64,000 nt of DNA. Origin: Steinernema hermaphroditum. Lineage: Eukaryota; Nematoda; Chromadorea; Rhabditida; Steinernematidae. Location of the stretch: positions 10,974,001-11,038,000 of the forward strand of contig CM059622.1 in NCBI GenBank assembly GCA_030435675.1, written 5' to 3'. A program made the translations under genes and the position numbers. Position 1 is the first letter of the stretch; each line of letters starts with the position of its first letter. This document shows, piece after piece, positions 25,501-36,230 of the stretch. The notes under the pieces are model-generated. The model saw only the letters and a program-made list of their open reading frames with translations, did not search any database and was not told the DNA's origin.

Positions 25501-28362
25501 TTTCAAGCGAATCTGCAGGAGAAAGTCATCGATCATATCTGGATTTGAGCAGAACGCATCACCGGTGATATAGGAAGTGTTCGCCAGAACCGGATTCACT
25601 TTTCCAACTTTCGTGCGATCTCTGAATGTGTGACAGTTCTCTGATCGTCTACGTTTCTTGTGAATTAAAGCACAGCGACGAAAAGAAAAAGTATCTTGTC
25701 GCAGATTGAACTCTACAGGTGGAAAATAATATTATTTCGCTCCTGCGTTGCGTGGAATTTCCCACAAACAGCCCCGAAAAGTACTTGCGATTTCTGCCAA
25801 TTCAAAACAATTATTCTTGTAGCGTATCCGCCTCCTTCCGTACTTCCTCAAAAATACATTTTCTTTCAATCCGGCGCTTTTATCTGTGAGCTCACAGTCT
25901 CTCCATCCACCGTCCTCTTCGAGGCACCCGAAAACTGGTCTGACATCCGACCTTTCAGGTTAAACGCCTACAGTAACCGTCTTCCTTCGACGTCGTCTTC
26001 GAGCACCGTCTGTTCGGCTTCTTGCTCGCCTACTTCCAGCGAGGCGCTCAACGGACTTCTGCAGAGGACGAATCGACCTCAGCCCCACCACCAGCAGCAC
26101 ATGAACAGCCTGTTGAGGACGTGTAGTGAAGGAGGTTAGTACCCGTTGTGCCGCAGATTTTGGACCGTTCTTAAGGTTTAGACTCTCCTCTTGGCGTGTC
26201 AGGGCTCCTCGGAAATGGAGCGTTTCTCCACAACACCCCTATAAAGACAGGTAAATGAGCGACCTATTTGATAAGCCTTCGCACCAGCATCTTGAGTGAG
26301 GCCAGATACTCATTCACACCTGAAATGTCCCTCTAGTGAGCGTTCGATAACTTCTTTTCCAGAACCACTTGACGTCTCCGGCCTCATGGGCATCAACCCT
26401 ATCAACAGTAACTTCCACAACATGGGCCTCGCCGGCACCAGCAGCGTCCCAAACACGCCGAGTCTCGGTTTGTTTCCTCTTCGGACTTTTCCCGAGGTCC
26501 CTTAGGAGCTCTCTTATCACCGAACGCTTTAGGCGGTCTCTCCGGGCTTAACTTCAATAATCAAGGCGGCCCGCGTTCGGCGCCCAACTCCGCGTCCCAC
26601 CTTACTGTACCCGCCGACCTCTCCTTATCACTGAGCGTTCCCGGCATCCCCACTTCAGCCCAGTCGGCACCGACTCCGAAGACGCGCCATCGCTCCTCTC
26701 CCAACGACCAAATGCTCAAGTGCCGCTACTGTCCCAAGAAGTTCCGCAACGACAAGCTGGTAGGCGCGTCCTACCGTAATCACTTCCATTCCCCCCGTTT
26801 CAGCTAGAGGCGCACAAGGTCGAGTGTCGACTCATCCGTCTCCACGAGTGTACCATCTGTGGGAAACGTTTCAAGGCTCGCGGAGGTCTCCAGCAGCATC
26901 ACCGTATCCACATGCAGGACAAGCCCTACATCTGCAAGTACTGTCCTAAGCGATTCACTCAGAAGTCGCACGTCGACCAACACGAACGCATCCATACCGG
27001 TTCGCCTACCGTACCCCTCTCCCTCTTATCTTCTATGCACTTTTAGGCGACAAACCATTCACGTGCCAGTACTGCGGCCGCAATTTTCGTCAGCGCTCGC
27101 AGCAGCTCGGCCACGAGGCCACCCATGCGCACAGCCACCCACTCGTCCCCCGACAGCGCTCGAGTCCCGTCGCCATCAAGGAGGAGGTAATGTTTCTCGC
27201 AAAGAGCGATGTAAACTCTGTCCTCACCCACCGGGGCATAAACCATTTCCATAACCGTTAGGATTGCACGTTGCGGTTTGGTCGAAGTGTCTTCTTATCG
27301 CGGAGACAGGACGGGGCCGACGGGGTGATAAGAGAAGAAGGACAAAGAGGGCTGTGGGAACCGACGAGAGGTTTATGGCTGTGCGGCACAGAGCCAGACA
27401 GTCAATTTACGTAATCACAATAATTCGATGATGCGACACACGTTGGGGTCGAAAGTCAAAAAAGACTATTCAATGCTCGTTTCTCGAAACTGGTACTGTA
27501 GGAGAACAGGGACAGCATATGCACTTTGATCAGACCGCAACGTTAATTCCGGGTTTTATCAGTCGCGAGCGATAGAAAGGAAAAAACGATCTTGCGTCCA
27601 TCTTTTGAAAGATTCACATGTAGGGAAAATGCTAGAATGGAAAGTCAAACAACGTACATATGTTTCGGTCCTGCAGTTCCTTTCTGCAAAAAGCGACAAA
27701 TAACCATCAGTTTTCTGTAGTCGTTTGCTAGAAAGTGCAAATGTCAGCATATACGTCCTATTCCTTCTCTCACCACTATCAGGACTCCTTTTTATGGTCA
27801 CACCGAGTCGGAACACCAAAAAAGTCGAAGTCCAACCTTGATAATCTCTCTGTGGTGTTGTGAAAGAGGGCTAAAGTGCACAAAAGAAGATACGGTCAAA
27901 GAATGGTTACCTAATCCGTCCACAGTATGCAGAGGAACGACGACACTCGATCTGAAGGGATATTCAGGACGTCTAAAAGCGTCTTTTACAGATTAAGTTC
28001 TTAAGCTCCGTCACATGATATCTTTTTTTTCTGGATGCCTCTGACGCAATTCTAATCTGCGGACGAAAAGTTGTAGATCGAAGCGCTTAAGAGGTGACTA
28101 TTTTTGCTTTTCCTTTCTGAGAATAGCACTCCTTTTTTGCTATCTTCGTTACAGTGGCTACAGTACACAGTCGCCTCAAAACCTACTTTCTCAAAAATAA
28201 GGCGTAATGTCATTCTTCCAGATCCCCTCTGACCTGAACGCCGGTCCCGGTCTCAACAACCTGGCGGCGATGGCGCTGAACCCGAACGGCGCCAGTCTCA
28301 GCGAGCTCCACACCTTCGACGTCCAACAGGCCCTCGGCATGATGTCCGCCTCGACCCACTGA
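22541..28362 (+). CDS. C2H2 zinc-finger transcription factor, four fingers
   Basis: A nine-exon model fits in phase: 22541-22591, 24988-25208, 25959-26134, 26203-26250, 26363-26467, 26533-26759, 26804-26999, 27047-27186 and 28222-28362 (434 residues). Every junction is GT-AG and every phase closes. The N-terminal half is low complexity: a His-rich tract in exon 2, Ser/Thr-rich in exon 3. Four tandem fingers follow. Finger 1 has C264, C267, H280 and C284, so it is a C2HC variant; finger 2 has C292, C295, H308, H312; finger 3 C320, C323, H336, H340; finger 4 C348, C351, H364, H368. Linkers such as TGDKPF are typical. The C-terminal 46 residues end in FDVQQALGMMSASTH. This is a nuclear sequence-specific DNA-binding protein; I do not recognise the orthologue. 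The start is the weak point: exon 2 has its own in-frame ATG at 24997 after an acceptor, and 5985-6110 is an alternative first exon. Confidence 0.88.
22592..24987. other. Long intron of the zinc-finger gene, with a tandem repeat
   Basis: This 2.4-kb stretch lies between the short first exon and exon 2. It contains a duplicated segment (23161-23400, listed separately) and a GC-rich stretch at 24.5-24.95 kb just ahead of exon 2 that may be an internal promoter. A plus-strand frame at 24023-24397 (124 codons) has no splice or family support. Confidence 0.5.
23161..23400. repeat. Tandem duplication, ~133-bp unit
   Basis: A unit starting GCCATAAA at about 23161 is repeated from about 23294. Both copies share CAGAGA, TTTCGGAGATGTTTCCAGCC and TTTTCCGAAGGACATC in the same order and spacing. 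The minus strand is open across both copies (22925-23488, 187 codons), so the putative product carries two similar blocks beginning MSFGK(D/N)WLETSPK. No splice signals or known domain support a gene, so I call the repeat with confidence and the coding potential only as a possibility. Confidence 0.75.
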
Positions 28363-28889
28363 TTCGATCCCCCAACACTTCATTGTAGTCATTTCTCCAC
28401 TTCCAATACGGTTCGTCCCACTTCGTCTCTCTGCCAGTGGCATTTTGTCTTTTCGCTAATGAGCTTATGTAATATTCCATGTCTACGAGCTTTGTATGAT
28501 AGACTGCATGGTCAGTTCCATAGATCCTCTACGGGATGCCAGTCACGGCCAAGTGTCCAGCGGACGCTGCGTGCAATTTATAATTTATTGACTTTCGCCG
28601 CATTTCACGTGATTCCGTCCTTGGAAATGTTTCTCAGATCAGCGAATTCTATTCTGTGTTATGAACGTGATTGTTCTTTTGTGATTCAGAGCGAGTAGGA
28701 GAGTCTCTATCAGAAATTGTTTGTGATTTATTTGAATTTTAATTATTATTGTAAGAGTAAATGTCCCGGTCAACATCGGAGAACTCGGCGCTGGAAGTGC
28801 TGCACTCTCTTGCAGCGCTAGTCCACTTGAATGGCCCAGGATCAAACACTAACGACCGTCGGAAACGACATTGGAGGTATCGAACACTT

Positions 28890-28937
28890 AGTCATTAAGG
28901 TGGGGGCGCCTGGCACGCCGACGTGCACCTAATGACT
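28890..28937. repeat. Hairpin in the region downstream of the zinc-finger gene
   Basis: AGTCATTAAGGTG at 28890-28902 pairs with CACCTAATGACT at 28926-28937, leaving one unpaired A. The GC-rich loop can itself fold (GGCG against CGCC). It lies about 530 nt after the zinc-finger stop codon, in the gap before the convergent small membrane-protein gene. It could be a 3' UTR structure, a small RNA precursor or a foldback remnant. Confidence 0.6.
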
Positions 28938-29070
28938 TGTACTTTGGGCCAGACCGGCATCGAAAACACTTTTCCGTGTAAAGATCCATTAGCGAAGGGA
29001 GTAGAAGATATCCATTGAGAGGAGAAAGCACAAAAAGATGAATTAGAAAACAGTGGTAACATTTTTTTGA

Positions 29071-29781
29071 TCACCAGTCCTTCAACAACTCCGACGTTCT
29101 CGTCTTGGTCTTATCGGTTGAAGCTTCGTTCTGCGGCGACGGCATACTGTCCGAAGGCACCGTCGGCCGCTCGTCGGGCTCCGTCTTCGACATCGTTTTC
29201 TTCGCGGGACTCAGTCCTGGCTCTGCCGTAGCCCCGTCTTCGCTGGAGAGAATGTCTTTTATCGCGGCCCAGTCGTCGCTCTTTAAAGGATCCACTTCCT
29301 TCTTCTCTTCGCCTTTCACATTGTTCAATTTCTAAAGTGGGTGTACTGTATCTACAGCAGTAGAGTCGGAGCTCACCTCTTTGGACATCTCTTTCTTCAC
29401 TTTATCGCCGCTTTCGGGACTCGCGCTGTGAAATTCGTTTGTCTTCGTTTTGCAGGTGCAGCTTGAGGTGCCGAAGCTGCTTAACGGACATCGGCAACGT
29501 CGACACCGATCCACTTTCTGCCGTTTCTGAAACAACTTGCAGTTAGAAATCTTGTCACCTTTATCACCTGCTCGATCTTGACTATTTTGGGTCTGTGCTG
29601 TTTTCTGTTCCTCGTATTCCACCAGCAAAGAAGTCCGAAGCACAAAGTGGCGAATCTGGAATTGCCATGACACATATAATGCAGGAAATGAAATTCAAAC
29701 TTACATGAGAACGGTCAAGACAACGAAAACGCCGAGTGATATGGTGAAACTGGATAGAGAATGGCGACGAGGTACCGGCAT
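29071..29781 (-). CDS. Small single-pass membrane protein with Cys cluster and charged tail
   Basis: A four-exon minus-strand model closes in phase: 29781-29705, 29655-29568, 29526-29377 and 29331-29071 (191 residues, all GT-AG introns of 41-49 nt). The protein starts MPVPRRHSLSSFTISLGVFV. One long hydrophobic helix covers about residues 11-38 and is interrupted by an intron in phase 2. A basic stop-transfer segment (NTRNRKQHRPK) follows, then a Cys cluster (CRRCRC...CTC, about residues 62-79) and a long acidic/lysine-rich disordered tail ending ELLKDW. Polarity is probably N-out/C-in or signal-anchor; there is no cleavable signal. I recognise no family. A possible trans-splice acceptor (ACTGCAG) lies about 35 nt upstream of the ATG. 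It is divergent from, and 157 nt away from, a second small membrane-protein gene with a similar exon layout. The membrane segment appears only when the 41-nt intron is removed, which supports the model. Confidence 0.7.
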
Positions 29782-29938
29782 CCCACCGATTCCACAAATC
29801 TTGAATGACGCTGCAGTTCGCTTCTGCACCGCTTCTGTCTCTACTTGCTGCTAACAAGTTGTTTGTCTGTCTATCCTTTTGGCGACTTCGTCTAGAACGT
29901 GTCCAGTTCCATGCAATCGGAGCTTCTAAGTCGGTCGA

Positions 29939-30367
29939 ATGACTTCTTCTGGTGACAGTTTTTTCGGAACTATCACCACTGTCGCCGTGATCACAACAGC
30001 CGCAACCTGTTCCATGCAAGTTCATCACTATTTAGTGTCGTATGAATCGCTATATGGAAGCTTTCAGATTCTTATGTGTTCTGATTCTCCCATTTCTGAT
30101 CTGTCCAAAACGAGATCCACAAAAGAGCAGGACGCCGACAACTAGTACAGTAAGGTGGTATTGATTCTCCCACTTCTAACGCAGCTTTTGTAGACAACAC
30201 CAACAACTTCACCAGCGAATATTACAGATCAGAAGCAGCCTTTGCTGACACCTGAAAAGAGGGACCGTCCCGCGTTCAAGGAAACCGTTTCGAAAGAAAA
30301 AGCTGCTATTGAGAAGGCGGATTCGAGCGACGCCGGATCAGTTCCAAAGACAGCTCCCGTCAACTAG
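29939..30367 (+). CDS. Small membrane protein, divergent partner
   Basis: The proposed exons are 29939-30039, 30068-30149 and 30194-30367 (118 residues). The last exon is convincing: it opens after a TTTTGTAG acceptor in phase 0 and encodes a Thr/Pro- and Lys/Glu-rich tail ending SVPKTAPVN. Exon 2 carries a hydrophobic segment (FLCVLILPFLIC) followed by PKRDPQKSR, and it too ends in a good donor in the correct phase. The first exon is the doubtful part. The only ATG frame that joins in phase uses an intron of just 28 nt (GTATGA...TTTCAG); a 31-nt alternative donor also works. With this exon a second hydrophobic stretch (about residues 8-26) is added. I see no known family. The shared layout with the neighbour (hydrophobic segment split by a phase-2 intron, then a polar tail) suggests an old duplication. 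Confidence 0.5.
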
Positions 30368-30479
30368 CCGATGGAGATGTCCGAGAGCAGCTTGGGAACG
30401 GCACAGAAGAGAGACGAGGCGAAGTCGAAGTAAGGAAACAAATCATCTCTTGACTGAAAGACTTTGTGATTAATGTCAT

Positions 30480-31400
30480 AAATGTAAGCTAACCTTTATT
30501 CACTCTGTCATGGTAAGGAGAGGTTGACAGAGGCTGAGCTTTCTTTCACGGGTACTCAAAGTCATTCTCTGTGGCTTTCTATGAGCTTGTAGAGCAATCA
30601 ACCGAATCCAAATTGCTAAGCATTGATGCTGATGATGAGTTTGAAGGACGAGTTTTTGCGCCTCCTCGGCAAACTCTCGCGCACCTTCGCTCCCTGGTGG
30701 TGTCCGATGGAGGAGGCCCTCCGGTGGGGAAGATTTTGACGGGAAGATACAAGAGAGTGTTTCTAGAGATCCATTCAGGGGTGAAAAGATTTCCCGACAG
30801 GAGTCCAGAAACACTGGAAGAGTTTTACGAGTTTATCTTCTCGTATCGAAGGCTTACACCTTGCGAGACGTCATATATGCACAAAAAGGCACTAATCACA
30901 CCGTAGTCGCTGATTTTCCTCTGGCTTCGGCTGGAGATGGCATCCGAGAAAAACGATCAGTGGTCCCATTAGTATGCGCGGGCGTTGAAGTGGCGAAGAA
31001 CTTGAATCAAGTCGCAGCGGACGGAGCGGGATCCCATCTTCAGCTGGCAGCGCAGACGTCGGAGTTGCAACGCTTCTTCGGCTTCTCTGGCCGCGCGGGT
31101 GGAGTCGGGCGGTTGTGACGGTCTTCTTGGCAAGACGGTGGAACTACGGCTTCCTGGTGTTCCAGGCCTTCTGGGAGCCGGGGCGATCATTGCGTCCGCA
31201 ATGACAATCGAGAACGACCTCTTACTCAACTCATTCGCCTCAGACAGCCTCAGAGAGAGAGCGAGTGGACGACCCGACCGATCGCTGGGGACACAAATGA
31301 AAGACCCAACACTGGAAGAGATAATCGAAAGTATACGGATTGATGAGGACAAAGTGCTCCGGCTGTCAAGAAAACTATGCTAAAAATACATAATAAACTT
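30480..31400. other. Unresolved region, possibly the 3' part of a gene, carrying a dispersed repeat
   Basis: Both strands are open for long stretches, so strand choice is hard. The plus strand gives a plausible C-terminus at about 31099-31383 (frame ending KVLRLSRKLC, stop at 31381-31383) with an AATAAA signal at 31392-31397. A plus frame at 30571-30906 is also protein-like (for example RFPDRSPETLEEFYEFI). Against this, the minus frame ending at 30969 reads as a charged helical segment (REAEEALQLRRLRCQLK). I found no set of introns joining these on either strand. A decayed gene or a transposon-captured fragment is possible, because part of it recurs elsewhere in the window. Confidence 0.35.
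31190..31312 (+). repeat. Dispersed repeat family, copy A
   Basis: About 120 bp here match 58654-58785 in inverted orientation at roughly 80% identity by eye. A shorter, deleted version matches 36176-36230 in direct orientation. Diagnostic shared words are GACCGATC, CTGGGGAC, ACTCAACTCA and GAGAGAGCGA. The plus frame reads through as coding (MTIENDLLLNSFASDS...), so this could be the coding copy from which the others derive. Confidence 0.75.
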
Positions 31401-31669
31401 GACCAGTTTAGAGAATGGAGACACTCTGAATAACCTGGGAGGTGTGTTTGCCATTCGAAAGGAGCAGTTTACAGGAACTGCTTTATTTCATGTTAGTCTG
31501 ATCACCTCCCGCCCGCTTTACAATATTAGGAACGATTTCGTGGGGTAAGTGTAACATTTTGATAAAGAAATTCGTAGCTGCTGTTGTACAACTTCCTCAA
31601 CGCTTAGAATTGTCGAGAATCATGAAGGTTAATAGTATCTTCATTCGATACATCTTGTGAAACACAGAA

Positions 31670-34016
31670 TCACTTAAAATACTCGTCATCAGCCTTGCTC
31701 TCTTTGTTCTCCGGCGGTTTATTATCTCGAAGACCTGCAAACATTTGCTAACAGAGAATGTGTAACATAAGACTTACCTGAGGAAGGAGAGAGTGAGGCT
31801 GGAGTGCTTGCCTTCCTTGCAATAAGCGCATCAAGAAGGTGGATCTTGCTGTCGGCGCGGTCCTTATTCAGTACGACGAGGTCGTTCTTTGTCTCTTCAT
31901 TCTTCGCGAGCGTCTCAGAGGAGAGCATCTTGTCGAACGCCTTGTCGAAGATGGCAAGGATGTGTTCGTCGACGCTTTGGTGACCCTTGAAGTAGTCGTT
32001 GATCGAGACCATCTCGTGGGCATCCAGGAAGTCCGCAAAAAGGTTCTTCTCCACGCTGTAGTCGACGAGGTGGAGCGCCGCGGCGATCGCCTCGAAGTTC
32101 GGACTACGGTCACATTCGAAGTTCGGACTACGGTCAGCGGCTTCGCGTGAGTAACTCGGCAAGAGTTTTGACGGTGCCGCAGAGGAGTTCGCGCTCGCAA
32201 TGCCTATTTGGTCGGCCGTCTCTTCCGCAGTTACCTCAGCAGGGTCAGCAGGAAGGTCACATATGTACATACTCTTATGTTTCTGGGCATCCGAGATGCC
32301 TTCATCGGATAAAACGTAGCGGCTTTTAGCATCATCATCTTCCGCTGTGTGCTCCACGCTCTAGAATGAATTTATACAGTCAGTCAGTCATTCACTGCCT
32401 ATACCTTTGTTTCGTCAGCACATGTCGCGTCATCTTTCCGAGTATTTTTCTGAGAGAATGCGAGGTAAGCTGCTCCGGGTGAACTCAGATCGATTTCTGA
32501 AAAAGTTCTTGATAAAAATTGTCAGCTTCCATTTCGGGACTAACCTTCAATGTACAGATCATTGTATGAGATCGCTTTTTCTGGCTGTTTTGCACGTGTA
32601 GGTACAGTCTGCGCCGCCTCTGGCAAGTTCGAAGAGACTAAACAACATAGCTCGTTAAACGAAAAAGTAACATTATTTACCGGTTTCATTGTTTTGGGAC
32701 TTTTTCACAACCACTGGAGCCCTTTCAGGCTCTTCCACCTTCTTCGTCTCGCGAATGACCTTTCCACTATTAGAAACCGATGGAGCTCGCGGTTGAGGGG
32801 AAACTGACGGAGACGCGGTGGCTGCAGAAGGAGAAACCGTAGGCGGTGTAGGTGAAGTATCAATAGTTCTTGAGTTGCTCTCAGTTTTCTTTACCTCTAC
32901 CTGCTTTTGAACCTCTGGAGTAGGTGAAGTAGAAGAAAGCGGAAGCGGCTCAGATGGAGTAGCAGAAAGCGGAGACAGCGCCGGCTGAATATCGTGCGCC
33001 TTACACGTAATTTCGGTCTTCTTCATTTGCACATCCTTTCGGAGTTCTGGCATACGTGGTGTAGGAGAACGCGAAGGCGGCGTTGACGGAGCATCGTTGG
33101 TTTTCAAAGTGATAGTGCTTATCTTCAATTCTCCCTCCTTTCGAACCACCGACGGAGAAGTGGACGAAGCTTCTGTTGCCACCCTCGTGCGCAGAGTCTT
33201 CCTCGTCCGCATAAGCTTACGGAGCTTCTCCGAAGTGCGTGAAGCAGGAGAGCGCGAAGATGGCGTCCGTGAAATACGGGTTCTCTTTGAACTGCCCTCC
33301 GATTTCTTCGCTGCTGTTTCCTTCCGAACCTCCACTGCATCCTTCGGGCCAGACGCCTCCTTATTCTTCGTTATGATTAGAATGCTGCATTGCGTATTTC
33401 TTCTCATTCTCGTCGGTGCCGGTTTCGCCTTTGCTGCGACTCGCTCAAACTCCGTCGGTTCATCTTGTTCAAGAGTCTGTAGACGGGACGTACATTCGGA
33501 CGTCTTCGAAAGACTAGTTGACACGGGTGACTTCACAGACTCGGTTCCCACGGAACGTGCTGAATCAGGCACTTTCACGTCTTTGGCCGTTACCGCGGTA
33601 GTTTTCTTAAGACGTAGTCTACAACAAAAACATTAAGCAAATAGATAATGAGTTGATGTGCGTTGCCTGCTACGAGAGCCTGTGCTGACGTGTTGGTTCT
33701 TCTGTCTCTGACGGTATATGCGCCGGAGATTCTGTACTTCGTCTATTGTCAGACCTAAAACAATACAATTAGTTAAAAGTTGATCTATATCTCACGCGGC
33801 AGTCTTTGCGAGAAGGAACTGAATGATTTAGCACAAAAACTAGCGGACGACGTTTACCATTTGACCGTTTTCCACGGAAGACCGTGTGGGCGATTCACTT
33901 GGGGCGCATGCATATAAAAAGTGAATTCAGAACAAAAACGTACCTTTAGGCGGCGCAGGAGAAGAATCCTTCCTCCTTCGAGACGACGAGCTGCTCTTCT
34001 TCCGACGACTCGCCAT
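31670..34016 (-). CDS. Low-complexity Ser/Pro/Lys-rich protein of unknown function
   Basis: Eight exons close in phase: 34016-33944, 33897-33858, 33754-33674, 33618-32681, 32637-32545, 32496-32405, 32360-31778 and 31734-31670, giving 654 residues. The ATG lies three bases after a strong acceptor (TTTTCAG at 34020) with no donor upstream, so the mRNA is probably trans-spliced. The N-terminus is basic and Ser-rich (MASRRKKSSSSSRRRK). The large exon 4 encodes repeated Ser-Pro/Thr-Pro motifs separated by short basic-acidic linkers of the VxKKTExxxK type. The C-terminal third looks more ordered: about 120 residues with a hydrophobic pattern (LVDYSVEKNLFADFLDAHEM) and an amphipathic stretch through DEHILAIFDKAFDKML. 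The end is acidic (ESKADDEYFK). Composition suggests a nuclear, heavily phosphorylated scaffold; I recognise no family. A 24-nt in-frame tandem duplication gives DRSPNFEC-DRSPNFEA. Confidence 0.85.
32092..32136 (-). repeat. 24-nt in-frame tandem duplication inside the Ser/Pro-rich gene
   Basis: The 20-base word CGAAGTTCGGACTACGGTCA occurs twice, 24 nt apart. In the minus-strand reading frame it duplicates eight residues (DRSPNFE plus one). The near identity of the copies suggests a recent replication-slippage event that kept the frame open. Confidence 0.85.
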
Positions 34017-34018
34017 CG

Positions 34019-34022
34019 GCTG
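34019..34022 (-). other. Probable spliced-leader acceptor
   Basis: On the minus strand CATCTTTTCAG ends at 34020, three bases before the start codon at 34016. No matching donor with coding sequence was seen upstream. This is the pattern of a trans-splice site in nematodes and is the reason for choosing this start. Confidence 0.6.
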
Positions 34023-36175
34023 AAAAGATGCTCGGAAGAAGCAGAAAACGACTTCCAGCGATCTCTCGCCGGCGACCGACCGCACGCGAATCAACAAAAT
34101 GAAACGACTGTACGGCAGATGCATAAGTTGTGTCTCGTTTCTGCAAAACTTCCAAATGTCAGCATGTCTGGAATGGGTGCAGGAATCTACTTCACTTTAT
34201 GCTTTTGTGAGTCTTCGAATGGTCGGCGAATCGAGGAGTTCCCGTTCGGCAGGCTTTCTTGATCCACGATTAGAGGAGCTCTGTGAATCTGCCCAACTTC
34301 AATCGATCATGTGTTCATGAGCACAAACGAAACGGGAAGAGGATCCGAAGAAATCCGGTGGTTGTGCTCCCGTCTCGAATTCGTTGATTCGTTGTGCCTT
34401 CTTACCACTCGTGTTGTAATAAATTTCCGTTCTTTTTTGCACATTATTCTTTATTCGTTCCAGTTTTCTATTAACTCTTATGTGATCGCCGCTGACAGTT
34501 CGCATCATTTGATTTATGACGGGCAGAAGCCAGCTGATCGACGCCCTTTTTGCAGCTTCTCTCGTCTTTCCAGAGCGGAAGGCGCCTCCAGAGAACGATG
34601 CTGACCACTCGCCGAATTACTCGATTACAGCGTTGTAACCTTGGGAAGTGGGAACTTCGCCACCATCAAAGGTTGCACTTTGGAAAGCGAATTACAACAA
34701 TGCTGACAGTTCCCGCTGTGTCGCCGGAAATTTCTTTCGTAATCGGATGCCGTCAGGCGACGGGAAATGCCTGCCCTGGCGCCTTACCGGTAATTGATAG
34801 GTTGCTTTGAAGGACGTTGAGGTGAAAGTGCCCGAACTTGGACAAGTTCGAAGAAGGAGAAGTCGAAGGATCAAAGAGAACAATAGTCGTAAATCATTTA
34901 ATTGGAGATATACTGTAGAAAGGGGCCCCTATGCCAAAGTTCGGGGAACTCTGAGTGAACCCATCGCTCAAATGCAATTGCTATGAGAAGTGGAAGATGT
35001 TCACTGATGGCATAAGATCGAAAGGTTTCTGCCGGTTAGCATAAGCTACAAAAGACGCAATTTCTAATTGTCAAAAATTAAACCCTCAGTTGTGATCCTA
35101 CGGTTTCTCACATCATCTACTAAACAGGTTCAGCCTTTCCCGACCACGTGAATCGATTCTTTAGAGCAGTGTACATTTGAAACCGCTCGTATCGATCAAA
35201 CGCTTTTTTCACAACAGCGTCCATTTCCGAGATGATCGTGCTGCTCTAATTGTGCACTTGGCAAGCGCTCAATTCGGCGCGTGTTAAAGCGAACGGTCAC
35301 TTCTTGCCAAAACCAAAGAACATGTCTTCTTGTATTTTAAATTTGCTCTCCATTTCAGTCGCAACAGACGGTGATTTATCGCCTCTCATGCAACATCAAC
35401 TTATGTTTCCCGCTGTACTGTAGGTTTTTAGAGAGTGCTGCATGGCTTCCGCATTCACAAGATCTAATTAGATACCCCGGGGATACACATGTATTCGAAG
35501 TGAAATTTCACCTCAAAACCGGTCAACTCTTTTTCAGAAGCGAAAACGTGCCCATTCGCCTCTCATCTGTTTTAGAATTAATGACTTTTCTTTTTATGAC
35601 ACATTTCGGTGACATTGAGTTGGCTAATCTCCTTACTTTACACTTACTCTCCAATCGGCCACCCTACCACACCCAACATTGTATTACAGTTTTACGAGTG
35701 ACCAAGAATAAAACCCCATGCGGATGTGGATGGCGTCCGATGACCTTGAACCGATTGATTAGCTGGTAGAGCTGTGCAGCCTCGAAACAAAGCAAACGTT
35801 CTCTGCGTTCCAAGATGCAAAACATTCACATGAACGTTTAAGATATATAGCCAAGTCATTTCGACAAGGCGTTCCAAAAATTTACTTTGAAAGGCATTTC
35901 ACAGAGAACTCCATGTTTCTCAAACCAGAAGGTTTCTAAATTGCGTTACATGGTCTTGTCTGAGTTCGTGACTCTCGGAGCTGTTTGTCTGCAATGATTC
36001 GCGAAGAAGACAGACCAATTCGCTCAGCTCAGACTCCTTACAGTACATTCAGACAGATTGAATCTTTTGGAGGGACCTGGTGACACATTTCTGATACAAT
36101 TCGGCTAAAAAGACGCCAATTATGCACTTCGAGTTGTATCCATCACCTACCCAAAAAGGTCATGTCATGTCACGA

Positions 36176-36230
36176 CGCTCACTCAACTCATCCGAGAGAG
36201 CGAGTGGACGGCTCGACCGATCACTGGGGA
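36176..36230 (+). repeat. Dispersed repeat family, copy B (internally deleted)
   Basis: The order of shared words matches copy A at 31190-31312: ACTCAACTCA, then GAGAGAGCGAGTGGACG, CGACCGATC, CTGGGGAC and GAAAGAC. About 15 bp between the first two words and four bases further on are missing. It has the same orientation as copy A. No gene surrounds it. Confidence 0.7.

Noticed and set aside
34023..34600. Several overlapping frames upstream of the Ser/Pro-rich gene
   Set aside because: They are noise around the promoter; the trans-splice acceptor at 34020 explains the gene start without an upstream exon.
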